Origin: Pseudonocardia kunmingensis
GTDB lineage: Bacteria; Actinomycetota; Actinomycetes; Mycobacteriales; Pseudonocardiaceae
Assembly: GCF_006716445.1 (NCBI RefSeq)
Contig: NZ_VFPA01000002.1
Coordinates: forward strand, 372,001 to 436,000
Length of the DNA: 64,000 nucleotides
Reading direction: 5' to 3'
Positions within the stretch are counted from its first letter, which is position 1; the number at the start of each line of letters is the position of its first letter. Below, piece after piece: positions 35,501-44,869 of this stretch. Below the pieces are notes generated by a model. The model was not told where the DNA came from, did no database searches, and saw only the letters and a list, made by a program, of their open reading frames with translations. Position numbers and translations under genes: made by a program.

Positions 35501-36862
35501 TCACGCGGTGATCAGCGGTAGGCCGGCCGCACGGGCGTTGCCGAAGATGTCGTCGATCGCGACGACATCGTGGCCGCAGGCGTCGAGCAGCCCGGCTACG
35601 ACGGAGGCCCGGTACCCGCTTGCGCAGTGCACCCAGACTGGGCCGGGTGGGACCTCGCCGAGCCGGCCGAGGATCTCGTGGATCGGGATCCCGACCGACC
35701 CCTCGATGTGTTCGGTCGTGCGCTCGGCGTTCCGGCGGACGTCGAGCACCGCGGGCCGCTCGCCGCGGTCGAACGCGGCGGCCAGGTCGGCGAAGGTGGC
35801 CTGCGGGAAGCTGCGTAGGGGCGTGTCGCCGGCCCAGTCCTCCGGCTTGCCGGTGGCCATCGCTGCCGGCCGGTCGATCCCGATCCGGACGAGCTCGCGC
35901 TGGGCCTCGGTGACCTCGGCGGGCGTCTCGCCGAGCAGGGTCACTGGGGTACCCCAGGGCATGAGCCAGCCCAGGTAGGTGACGAACTGCCCGCCCAAGC
36001 CGATGTTGACCGTGCCCGCGACGTGCCCGGCGGCGAACGCGGTGCCGGTGCGCAGGTCGACGACCCACTCCCCGGCCTCGATCCGGCGGCGCAGCTCGGC
36101 CGGGTCGGCTTCGGCCAGCGGGGACAGATCGATCTCGTCCGGGCCGGCGGCGTTGGCCGGGCACATATGGGCGTAGTAGGCGGGAAAGGCGTCCAGCCCG
36201 GCGAGCAGCTCGCGGACATAGCGTTCCTCGTCGGCGGTTAGCGCCGGGTTGACGGCCTTCTCCGCGCCGATCGTGCTGGCATCGCCGCCCGACTGGGTGG
36301 CCGAGCAGAAGCTGCCGAACCCGTGCGTCGGGTAGACCGCCGTGCTGTCGGGCAGCTCGTTGGCCAGCCGTCGGGCCGAGTGCCACTGGGCGTGGACGAG
36401 GGTGTCGGTGTGGGCCGGGCCGAGCAGGTCGGGACGGCCGGTGGAGCCGTAGAGCAGGGAGCCGCCTGTAAAGACGCCGACCGATTGGCCGCTCTCGTCT
36501 TCGACGGCGAACGACAGGTGGGTGTGGGTGTGGCCGGGAGTGTGCAGCACGCAGACCCGCATCCGGCCGACCGTGACGACGTCACCGTCGCGAACCCCGA
36601 CGCGGTCGAACGAGACCGGGTCGTCGGCGTTGAGTAGGTAGCGCGCGCCGACCGCACGGGCCAGCCGGTAGCCGCCGGTCACGTAGTCGTTGTGGATGTG
36701 CGACTCGAACACGTGGGTGATCCGGACGCCGGCCCGCTCAGCCAGCTCGCGGACCCGGTCGTGGTCGCGCTGCGGGTCGACGACGAGAGCGACCTCGCCG
36801 TCGTGCGCCAGGTAGCTGCGGTCGCCGAGGCCGGGGGTGTCGAGGGTCAGGACGGTGATCAT
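35501..36862 (-). CDS. Persulfide dioxygenase-rhodanese (MBL fold plus two rhodanese domains)
   Basis: 453 residues. Residues 1-250 form an ETHE1/CstB-like metallo-beta-lactamase fold with metal ligands in VFESHIHNDYVTGG (about 53-66), HTPGHTHTHLSF and YPTHGFGSFC. Two rhodanese domains follow. The first (about 265-330) lacks the catalytic Cys, while the second has VHCASGYRAS with Cys at about 413. This layout is that of CstB-type enzymes, which oxidise persulfides to sulfite and transfer sulfane sulfur. ATG at 36862 has GGAGA upstream. It is divergent from the sulfide:quinone oxidoreductase gene, its expected partner. A bare hydrolase role is less likely. Confidence 0.9.
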   Translation of the reverse strand: MITVLTLDTPGLGDRSYLAHDGEVALVVDPQRDHDRVRELAERAGVRITHVFESHIHNDYVTGGYRLARAVGARYLLNADDPVSFDRVGVRDGDVVTVGRMRVCVLHTPGHTHTHLSFAVEDESGQSVGVFTGGSLLYGSTGRPDLLGPAHTDTLVHAQWHSARRLANELPDSTAVYPTHGFGSFCSATQSGGDASTIGAEKAVNPALTADEERYVRELLAGLDAFPAYYAHMCPANAAGPDEIDLSPLAEADPAELRRRIEAGEWVVDLRTGTAFAAGHVAGTVNIGLGGQFVTYLGWLMPWGTPVTLLGETPAEVTEAQRELVRIGIDRPAAMATGKPEDWAGDTPLRSFPQATFADLAAAFDRGERPAVLDVRRNAERTTEHIEGSVGIPIHEILGRLGEVPPGPVWVHCASGYRASVVAGLLDACGHDVVAIDDIFGNARAAGLPLITA

Positions 36863-37093
36863 GAGGATCGGGTCTCCTCTCGCTGCGGGCTACCCCAAGA
36901 GTTTCTCCGCGCAGCCCACGACGCGCGGACGACAGGCTCAATGTTCGGTCATTTTGGCACGGCGGGCGTCGGATGTGACACTTCTCGCGCCAAAGTCGGG
37001 GGCGCGCTCGGGCGAACCCCTGGAAATCGGACGTTGTGTCGCGCTGCACAGGGTCATAGCCTGTATTGTGCGGACATTTGAGGAGGCGTGGCC
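36863..37093. promoter_or_regulatory. Divergent promoter region of the persulfide dioxygenase and SQR genes
   Basis: A 231-bp gap drives both genes. For the rightward gene a plausible pair is TTGTGT (37034-37039) and TAGCCT (37057-37062) with 17-bp spacing. A CGGTCAT half-site near 36946 recalls the GntR palindrome at 38707, but no full palindrome is present. Confidence 0.4.
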
Positions 37094-38281
<1,188 letters not shown>

Positions 38282-38706
38282 CCTCCGGCGTCGCCCCGGG
38301 GGATGGATGCGTGACCGGCACGCTGCGGTCCGCCGCCGGCGTGGCCAGTGGCGGCGTGGCGTACGTCAGCTCACCGGTCGATCACACGTCGTGTACCGGT
38401 TCGCCACTAGCCGGCTGTCGATCGACGACCGCCGCTGTCGCGCGTGGTTCTGACGCGGGCCGCCTTTCCCGGCCGCTCTCATTCCGTTGGCCCCCGCGAC
38501 CTGACGCCCGCGTGAACCCTGTCGTCTCCCCGTCTGCTGGGGTGTCCCGTTCCCGCGACTGCCGCGGTCCCGCCCACCTCGCCGTCCGGACCTGCTCGCT
38601 CGGACCGCCGCGAGCGGTCGTGTCACGAACGAGGCCGATGATCCATTCTGACGCTCGGCCCGGCGTGGCGGGCGGCACCCTCGACGAGGTTGCATTGCGC
38701 GCTTAA
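38282..38706. other. 425-bp gap without a supported gene
   Basis: No recognised protein or clear terminator was read between the SQR stop and the GntR operator. Frames present have unnatural composition. The GntR promoter must lie in its right part. Confidence 0.4.
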
Positions 38707-38728
38707 ATGACCGTACATTAACGGTCAT
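38707..38728. promoter_or_regulatory. GntR autoregulatory operator over its own start codon
   Basis: A perfect palindrome ATGACCGT-ACATTA-ACGGTCAT with 8-bp arms and a 6-bp spacer. Its last two bases are the first two of the GntR start codon (38727), so binding would block transcription or translation start. This makes the palindrome the likely self-control site. Confidence 0.75.
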
Positions 38729-39533
38729 GAGTGGCGACGGGACGACGATCGGTCCGGCAACGTTGCGGCGCCGGCCGGGACGGCTGCTCTGGGAGCAGTT
38801 GCTCGACGACCTGCGACGACGGCTCGACGCCGATGAGTTCACCGGCGGGTTTCCCGGTGAGCACTCGCTGGTTGAGGAGTACGGGGTCAGCCGGCAGACC
38901 GTCCGGCAGGCGGTGAGGGTGCTGCGTGAGGAGGGCCTCGTCGTCGGGACGCGGGGACGCCCGTCCCGACTGGCCGAACCGGTGGAGATCGTCCAGCGGC
39001 TCGGGGCGCTTTACAGCCTCTACGAGTCGGTCCGGGCGATGGGGCTGGAGCAGGAGAACGTCGTGCGTGCGCTGGACGTGCGCGCTGACGGTGTCATTGC
39101 CGTCCGGCTCGGCCTGGAGGAGTCCACCCCGCTGGTGTACCTGGAGCGGCTGCGGTACGCCGGCGGCGCCCCGCTGGCTCTGGACCGGGTTTGGCTCCCG
39201 CACGATCTGGCCGCCCCGCTACTCGGGGCGGACTTCTCCAGCGGCGCGCTCTACGCGCGCTACGCCGAGCTGTGTGGCGTCGTGCTGACCGGCGGCGAGG
39301 AGACGATCCAGCCGATCCTGCCCACCCCGGCCGAGCACCGGCTGCTCGGCGGCAGCCCGTCGACCGCTGCGTTCTCGATCCGCCGGCTCGGTACCGCGAA
39401 GGGCAAGCCCGTCGAGTGGCGACAGACGCTGGTGCGTGGTGACCGCTTCGTGCTCCGCGCGGACTTCACCACCAGGACCGGCTACCAGCTGGACCTGCTC
39501 GGCTCGCCCGACCGGAAGGACCCCCGACGGTGA
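38727..39533 (+). CDS. GntR/HutC-family regulator (UTRA effector domain)
   Basis: 268 residues. The winged helix (about residues 20-85) reads LLWEQLLDDLRRRLDADEFTGGFPGEHSLVEEYGVSRQTVRQAVRVLREEG. A UTRA ligand domain follows, with PLVYLERLRYAGGAPLALDRVWLP and EWRQTLVRGDRFVLRADFTTR. Its TGA overlaps the GTG of the rhodanese gene (GTGA), so it is in one operon with the rhodanese remnant and the TauE exporter. It probably responds to a sulfur compound, which is inferred only from its neighbours. Confidence 0.88.
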   Translation: MSGDGTTIGPATLRRRPGRLLWEQLLDDLRRRLDADEFTGGFPGEHSLVEEYGVSRQTVRQAVRVLREEGLVVGTRGRPSRLAEPVEIVQRLGALYSLYESVRAMGLEQENVVRALDVRADGVIAVRLGLEESTPLVYLERLRYAGGAPLALDRVWLPHDLAAPLLGADFSSGALYARYAELCGVVLTGGEETIQPILPTPAEHRLLGGSPSTAAFSIRRLGTAKGKPVEWRQTLVRGDRFVLRADFTTRTGYQLDLLGSPDRKDPRR

Positions 39534-39849
39534 CCCGCCCCCAAGACGCCCCGCAGATCGATCCCGCCGACGCCAACCGGCTGGCCGCAAACGGCGCACT
39601 GCTGCCGGACGTGCGCGAGCCCGGGGAATGGCGGGCCGGCCACATGGAGGGCGCTCTCTCCACGTCCCGCTCGGCGTCCTGGACCCCGCCGCGCTCGACC
39701 GGGGCCGGACGGTCGTGGTCGAGCGCCGGTCCGGCAACGCGGCCGTCGCACTCGCCGACGCCCGCAACATGGCTGGTGGGATGAAGGCCTGGGCACAGGC
39801 CGGGCTCCCGTTCGCCGACGACGACGGCAAGCCCGGAACCGTGGCGTGA
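39530..39849 (+). pseudogene. Rhodanese-like protein, frameshifted and without catalytic Cys
   Basis: The frame starts well at GTG 39530 (IDPADANRLAANGALLPDVREPGEWRAGHMEGAL), then near 39660 must change frame to continue as HVPLGVLDPAALDRGRTVVVERRSGNAA and NMAGGMKAWAQAGLPF. Where the catalytic Cys normally stands (VVCRSG) the sequence has ERRSG, and about ten residues before RNMAGGMKAW are missing. The gene is therefore doubly damaged. Its stop still overlaps the TauE start (GTGA). Confidence 0.75.
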
Positions 39850-40688
39850 CTGGCGTCCTGGCCGGCGTGCTCGGTTTGGCCGTCGGCCTGGCCATCGGGA
39901 CTTTTGGCGGTGGCGGCGGGGTCCTCGCCGTGCCCGCGCTGGTCTACGCGCTGGGGCAGGACGCCCGCACCGCTACCACCGGCAGCATCATCATCGTCGG
40001 GCTCGTCTCGGCGGCGGGGCTGCTCGCCCGGCTGCGCGCCCGCGCGATCAACTGGCGCACCGGGGTGGCATTCGGCATTGTCGGTGTCCCGACGGCGTGG
40101 GCGGGCTCGCTGGCCAACCGCGCCGTTCCGCAGCCGGTGCTGCTGCTGACCTTCGCCACGCTGACCCTACTGGTCGCGGTGCTCATGCTGGTCCGGACCA
40201 GGTCGTCCAGAACTCGGGACGGGCTCGATCCGGAGTCGCCGACAGAGGGCTCGGGGACGGCTGGTGCGATCGCCGTCCTCGCCACCGCGGCCTCGACCCG
40301 GACCCGGGTCGTGCGGGCGGTAAGAGTGATCACCAGCGGGGCCGTGGTCGGATTCCTCACCGGGTTTCTCGGCGTCGGCGGCGGGTTCCTGGTCGTCCCG
40401 GCGCTGGCGATGATGCTCGGCCTGCCCATGCCGCTGGCGATCGGCACGTCGCTGCTGGTCATCACGATCAACTCGGTCAGCTCCCTGGTCGTGCGGACCG
40501 GGCACCAGCAGCTGGACTGGGCGGTGGTGCTGCCCTTCGCCGCGGTCGCGATCGCCGGGGCGCTGGCCGGGAAGCTGACCGCCGACCGGATGTCCTCGGC
40601 CGGACTGAGCCGCGCGTTCGCCGTGCTGCTCCTGCTGGTCGGCGGGTTCGTCGGCATCGAGAGTGCGCTGAGCATCGGCGGCCTCTGA
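39846..40688 (+). CDS. TauE/SafE-family exporter (putative sulfite/sulfur anion export)
   Basis: 280 residues and about eight hydrophobic segments, arranged as two repeats. Each begins with the family's glycine motif: GLAIGTFGGGGGVLAVPALVY and GFLTGFLGVGGGFLVVPALAMM. A longer hydrophilic loop joins the halves. The GTG at 39846 overlaps the rhodanese stop, so it is in the GntR operon. TauE/SafE proteins move sulfite, sulfoacetate or related anions. Next to a persulfide dioxygenase and SQR, export of sulfite is the likely job. The substrate itself is inferred. Confidence 0.88.
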   Translation: MTGVLAGVLGLAVGLAIGTFGGGGGVLAVPALVYALGQDARTATTGSIIIVGLVSAAGLLARLRARAINWRTGVAFGIVGVPTAWAGSLANRAVPQPVLLLTFATLTLLVAVLMLVRTRSSRTRDGLDPESPTEGSGTAGAIAVLATAASTRTRVVRAVRVITSGAVVGFLTGFLGVGGGFLVVPALAMMLGLPMPLAIGTSLLVITINSVSSLVVRTGHQQLDWAVVLPFAAVAIAGALAGKLTADRMSSAGLSRAFAVLLLLVGGFVGIESALSIGGL

Positions 40689-40704
40689 ACCGGCACCAGA
40701 ACGG

Positions 40705-40741
40705 GACCTCCCGAGCCGGGCCGGCCCCGTCCCGGGAGGTC
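40705..40741 (+). terminator. Hairpin after the TauE exporter gene
   Basis: A 9-bp perfect stem (40705-40713 with 40733-40741) starts 17 bp after the stop codon. There is no T-run after it. Confidence 0.55.
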
Positions 40742-40811
40742 AGGTCCCGGCCCGGGTGCACCAAACGAGGGCGATGACCGGCAGGACCGCGAGGGCGACA
40801 ACCCCGCTGCT

Positions 40812-40843
40812 GCCACCGGCGCCGGCTTCCCGGCGCCGGTGGC
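40812..40843. terminator. Long GC hairpin between convergent operons
   Basis: A 14-bp perfect stem with a CTTC tetraloop (40812-40825 and 40830-40843) lies between the rightward exporter operon and the leftward ferredoxin operon. It is probably a bidirectional terminator. Confidence 0.6.
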
Positions 40844-41002
40844 ACCAGCCGACCTCGCCCGGCCGGTGGGGCGGTCGAGATGGGCCAGGGGCGTCACCGG
40901 GTCGTCGCGCACATCCGCAGCCTTCTCGGACCCGGGCCACGGACCTCATTCCGCGACTGTTCCGATAGCGCACCCGCGACGGGCTGGAAGGTCCCCGGGG
41001 CC

Positions 41003-41362
41003 TCACCTGCCGTCACGGGAACCGGCCGAACGGTCCCGGCGACGCATCCCGTTCCGGAACTGATTGACGTAGAGGTCACGTCGAACTCCCACGTCGACGG
41101 TGCAGTCCGTGCGCGGCTTCGCCACGCACAGGAGCACGTAACCGTCGGCCGCCTGCTCTGGCCGGAGCGCGTAAGCCCGGCCCTGAGTCTGGTCGACCTC
41201 GCCCTCGACGACCGACGCAGCACAGGTCAGACAGGCCCCGAAGCGGCACCCGAAGGGCAGCCGGAACCCGGCGTCCTCCAGGGCCTCGAGCAGGAACCGA
41301 TCGGCGTCGACGTGCACCACCCGCCCCTCGCGGTTGCGGATGGTGATGTCGTACCCCGTCAC
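41003..41362 (-). CDS. Plant-type 2Fe-2S ferredoxin
   Basis: 119 residues from GTG at 41362, two bases after the stop of the methanethiol oxidase gene, so co-transcribed. The cluster ligands are seen in RLPFGCRFGACLTCAASVVEGE (C-x4-C-x2-C) and YVLLCVAKPRTD (fourth Cys), the [2Fe-2S] plant-type pattern. It lacks oxidoreductase domains, so it is an electron carrier. A tie to the oxidase is suggested by the operon, but its electron partner is unknown. A reading frame extends further upstream inside the oxidase gene and is not used. Confidence 0.88.
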   Translation of the reverse strand: MTGYDITIRNREGRVVHVDADRFLLEALEDAGFRLPFGCRFGACLTCAASVVEGEVDQTQGRAYALRPEQAADGYVLLCVAKPRTDCTVDVGVRRDLYVNQFRNGMRRRDRSAGSRDGR

Positions 41363-41363
41363 C

Positions 41364-42722
41364 TCACAGCCAGATGTCGGACGAGCAGTCTCCACCCGGG
41401 TAGCGCATCTCGTGCGCCCGAGCCGGACCCGCGGGTTCCTTGCCGAAGTCGACCAGGAACCCCTCGTCAATCTCCATGCCGCCGTTCTCGACGTCACAAT
41501 TGATCTTGTACATGCATGAGCCCTGCGCGGCCATCTCCGGGTAGAACTGATTGTCCCAGCTGCTGAACAGCGACGTCGTGGTGTACAGCCGCTTACCGTC
41601 GAGCGAGAGCTGGATCATTTGCGCCGCACCGGCCACCGGGCGGCCGTTGACCTCGTCGGCCTTGCCGAGCAGACCACCGATCCACACCTGACCGGCCTGC
41701 CGCGGCTTCGACGGATCGGTGATGTCGTACTGGTTGACGCTGCCGTGCAACCAGTTCACGAAGTAGAGGTAGCGGTCGTCCATCGATACCAGGATGTCGG
41801 TCATCAGCCCGGGGACCGGGAACGACCAGCCCTCGACCTCCACCGGCGGGACGTCGATGACCTTCTCGACCTCCCACTCGCCGTTCGGCTTGTGCCAGTG
41901 AAACATGTTGGTGCTCAGTGCGGCGCCTACGTAGCCGTGTGTGCTGGCCGGGTCGTGCTGGAATCGCACCTCCAGCGGGATCGCCCCGTCCTCGCCCAGG
42001 TCCACGCTCTTGACGAGATTGCGGTTCTGCCAGTCCCAGAAGTGCAGCCGGCGTCCGTATTTCCCGGCCTCGACGTCGGCCAGATCGAACCCGCCGAGGT
42101 AGGTGTTCGGAGCCGCCCACTCGCTGGAGATCATCACGTTGTGCCGCGGCTGGTACCAGAAGTCGTAGCCGTACTCCATACCCGTGGAGTCGTTCTCCCA
42201 CCGCCCGACGATGTCGAAGTTCGAGTCGAGGAGCAGGAAGCCTCCCGGCCCGTTGCCCTTCCCGTCGCCGAGCATGCTGATCATGACGTTGCCGTCGGCC
42301 AGGCAGTGCACCGTGTGCGGGGCCGTGAGATCGGCCTTCTCGATGATCTCCTCGGGCTCGATCACCTTGTGGATCTTCGGCGCACGGGGCTCCGCCGTGT
42401 CGATGATGTGGATGCGGCTGGACCGCTGCCCGCCGGCGATCAGGAACCGCCGCTGCCGGCTTGGGTCGCCATGACACGAGCTGCACGCGTTCCAGCCGAA
42501 ATGGTGCAGCTCGTCGCCGACGTTGGGCATCGGCAGCCGGTGCACGACCTGCGAGTATGTCGGCGAGTCCGGATCCAGGTCGACAGTGGCCAGGTAGTCG
42601 GGCTCCACGACGTCCGTGCCGGTGTAGAGCGCGATCGTGTAGCCGATCTTCTCCGGCTCCGCCCGGGTGGCGTCCGCGGGAGTCGCGTATCCGGGTCCGC
42701 AACAGGTCGTCGACTCGGTCAT
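41364..42722 (-). CDS. mtoX: Methanethiol oxidase (selenium-binding protein SELENBP1/SBP56 family)
   Basis: 452 residues from ATG at 42722 with AGGAGA upstream. The SBP56 pattern is complete: CCGPGYATPADA, PDYLATVDLDPDSPTYSQVV, HHFGWNACSSCHGD (about 73-86, with the conserved CSSC), GYDFWYQPRHNVMISSEWAAPN, FLVDFGKEPAGPARAHEMRYPGG and the C-terminal GDCSSDIWL. The protein is strikingly close to animal SELENBP1 by motif. Family members oxidise methanethiol to sulfide, formaldehyde and peroxide. With SQR and a persulfide dioxygenase nearby, that activity fits well. The copper chaperone partners known from other bacteria are not present here; a 2Fe-2S ferredoxin follows instead. Confidence 0.9.
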   Translation of the reverse strand: MTESTTCCGPGYATPADATRAEPEKIGYTIALYTGTDVVEPDYLATVDLDPDSPTYSQVVHRLPMPNVGDELHHFGWNACSSCHGDPSRQRRFLIAGGQRSSRIHIIDTAEPRAPKIHKVIEPEEIIEKADLTAPHTVHCLADGNVMISMLGDGKGNGPGGFLLLDSNFDIVGRWENDSTGMEYGYDFWYQPRHNVMISSEWAAPNTYLGGFDLADVEAGKYGRRLHFWDWQNRNLVKSVDLGEDGAIPLEVRFQHDPASTHGYVGAALSTNMFHWHKPNGEWEVEKVIDVPPVEVEGWSFPVPGLMTDILVSMDDRYLYFVNWLHGSVNQYDITDPSKPRQAGQVWIGGLLGKADEVNGRPVAGAAQMIQLSLDGKRLYTTTSLFSSWDNQFYPEMAAQGSCMYKINCDVENGGMEIDEGFLVDFGKEPAGPARAHEMRYPGGDCSSDIWL

Positions 42723-42949
42723 CTGCACATCTCTCCTTCGAGACGGGTCCGGTTCCGGCCAGGTGCCGGAGGTGCGCGCCTGCATGCCATCGCGTGCCAT
42801 CGGGCCCCGGTCACGAGTGAGCCTCGCGGACAGCGACTCGATTGTACTACATTCACGGTACGGCACGTGTCACACCCCACACAAGACCAACTGAGAGTTC
42901 GTCCAAGGTGGACCACTACCCGGCCCCTTTCCTCGGTTGCGTCCGCTAC

Positions 42950-43330
42950 CTGGTGGTCGGAGAACGTCGGTTCGTAGTACGCATCCAACAGGAGCCGCAC
43001 CACCTCGCCGACGAGCTTTTCCGACCAGGTCGGCAACCCCAACGTGCGGGTCTTCCCGTTCTGTTTCGAGATGTGCACCCGCCGCCCCGGGCGGAACCGG
43101 TAGCGCTCGAGGCGCATCGCATCGATGATGCGTACGATCTTCGCCTGGGACATGCCGTCCACGGTTTCCTGCGTGACCCCGGGCGTCATCGCGCCCTGGT
43201 TGGCGTAGATGGGCCCGTAGGCCAGCAGATACAACTGCGGGTTGAACAGTTGTCGATACAGTTCATCACACGGCAGGCCGCGCCGGCCGCGCTCACGCAG
43301 GACACCCAGCACCGTTTCGGCGTTCTGCAT
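42950..43330 (-). pseudogene. Group II intron reverse transcriptase (LtrA-like), N-terminal fragment
   Basis: From ATG at 43330 (GGAGGT upstream) the peptide follows the start of intron-encoded RTs: CDELYRQLFNPQLYLLAYGPIYANQGAMTPG, then ARIIDAMRLERYRFRP-like KIVRIIDAMRLERYRFRP and KTRTLGLPTWSEKLVGEVVRLLLDAYYEPTFSD. The homology stops there (about 42955), before the catalytic YADD. The intron RNA domains were not identified. It is a truncated remnant upstream of the oxidase gene. Confidence 0.8.
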
Positions 43331-43544
43331 TACGCATACCTCCCGATCTGGTGGTGTCCGATCACCTGGCCTCCTTCGCCCGTGTAGGCGGTTTTCCCGC
43401 CCTCCCTGGCCGCTCCCTGGCCGGGCACGTCGTGAACAACAGTCCCGAATGGGCACCGGCCCTGCAGGAGCCGCGAGTGAGCCTTTGCCAACCTGCTGGA
43501 CGGCCAGGTCAGGGCGTGTGCGGCGTGGCGTGACCTCGATTGGG

Positions 43545-43601
43545 TGAAGCTCCTGGTAGACGGTCGATTGCCTAGATCAATCCGCCTCACCAGGAGCTTC
43601 A
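43545..43601. repeat. 13-bp inverted repeat (TGAAGCTCCTGGT) at a broken IS end
   Basis: TGAAGCTCCTGGT at 43545-43557 pairs perfectly with ACCAGGAGCTTCA at 43589-43601, across a 31-bp gap. It directly precedes the IS5-like fragment and may contain its end or a regulatory hairpin. Confidence 0.5.
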
Positions 43602-43603
43602 AG

Positions 43604-43750
43604 GTGCTGTCCTACCCGTCCGGGATGACCGTGTCCAGCCGCGCCCTCGGCGTGCTGTCGGATGCGCTGCGAGCGCAGCGCAACCAGCGCCGGACTCGGT
43701 GGCGCAAGCTGCCCGCCGGCCGCCAGGCCCTGCTGGTCGTGGCCTTGTAG
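43604..43750 (+). pseudogene. IS5-like transposase N-terminal fragment
   Basis: About 48 residues (LSYPSGMTVSSRALGVLSDAL, then RTRWRKLPAGRQALLVVAL) match the start of actinobacterial IS5-type (HARBI1-like) transposases. The frame is stopped by TAG inside the left terminal repeat of the IS481-like element that begins at 43746, which evidently cut the gene. Confidence 0.7.
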
Positions 43751-43798
43751 CGTGCCAAAATCCTCCACGCGGGGTGTGACCTGCGTTTTTGGGTGCAG

Positions 43799-44869
43799 TC
43801 AGGCAACTCGTCGGTACTCGTTGATCACGCCGCCGAGGACTCGGCGTCGGAGGATTGGGCCGTCGAGGGGGATGACGACGGCGGGGTCGTGGTTGGGTGG
43901 ACGTTGTTCACGGCCCTGGTGCGGCCGGTGATCATTGAAGTGGCGGGTGAACTGGTCAATGACTGTGGCGGCGTGGCGTTCGTTGTAGATCAGGATCCGG
44001 TCGGTGCATTCTGATCGGACGGTGCGGACGAACCGTTCGGCGTAGCAGTTGGCCCGCGGGGTCCGTGGCGGGGTCTTCACCGCTTCGATGCCCTCGGAGG
44101 CGAACACGGCATCGAAGGATGGTCCGTACTTCCCGTCTCGGTCGCGGATGAGGAATCTGAACCCGGAGATCCGTTGGTCGAGGTCGGCCAGGAGGTTGCG
44201 GGCAGCCTGGGTGGTCCAGGCTGCGGTCGGGTGCGCGGTGACGCCGAGGATGTGGACGCGTCGGGTGCGGATCTCCATGACGAACAGGACGTAGAGCCTG
44301 CGCAGGCCGATGGTGTCGAGGTGGAAGAAGTCGGTGGCCAGCAGCCCTGCCGCTTGGGCGCGCAGGAAGGTTCGCCACTGGGTGTCGGTCCCTCGCGGCG
44401 CGGGGCCGCGACGGCCAGTGGCGAGGACGCGGCGGATGGTGCCGGCGCCGATGTGGTGCCCGAGTCTGGAGAGTTCTCCTTGGATGCGGCGGTGTCCCCA
44501 GCGCGGGTTCTCTCGTGCCAGGCGGATGACCAGGTCGCGGAGAGCGTCGTTGATGCGCGGGCGACCGGGCGGGCTTGGATAGGTCCATTTCTTTGTGATG
44601 AGGCGGCGGTGCCAGGTCAGGAGGGTGGCGGGTGTGACGAGTCGTTGGTGACGGAGTTTGCGGGGCAGGATCCGTGCCAGCGCGGACAGGATCGCGCGGT
44701 CTGGCCAGGACGGCCGAGGTGGACCAGCTTGGCGGCGAAGGACTATGACCTCATGCCGGAGCGTCAAGACCTCGGTGATCAACACAGTCCTGCAGCGGGA
44801 GAGCAGTGCCAGCCAACTGAGGATCTGCAGCGTGATCAAGTAGAGGGCAGATTCAGCCAGTCGAAGCAT
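43799..44869 (-). CDS. IS481-like DDE (rve) transposase whose start comes from the IS30 end
   Basis: 356 residues as read. The first eight (MLRLAESA) are encoded by the inverted repeat of the inserted IS30, and the native sequence resumes at [11 protein letters not shown]. The rest is intact: [43 protein letters not shown] (Asp), [20 protein letters not shown] (Asp) and [18 protein letters not shown] (Glu), ending [11 protein letters not shown]. Whether the new start is used is unknown. The native promoter was separated from the gene by IS30. Confidence 0.8.
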   Translation of the reverse strand: MLRLAESALYLITLQILSWLALLSRCRTVLITEVLTLRHEVIVLRRQAGPPRPSWPDRAILSALARILPRKLRHQRLVTPATLLTWHRRLITKKWTYPSPPGRPRINDALRDLVIRLARENPRWGHRRIQGELSRLGHHIGAGTIRRVLATGRRGPAPRGTDTQWRTFLRAQAAGLLATDFFHLDTIGLRRLYVLFVMEIRTRRVHILGVTAHPTAAWTTQAARNLLADLDQRISGFRFLIRDRDGKYGPSFDAVFASEGIEAVKTPPRTPRANCYAERFVRTVRSECTDRILIYNERHAATVIDQFTRHFNDHRPHQGREQRPPNHDPAVVIPLDGPILRRRVLGGVINEYRRVA

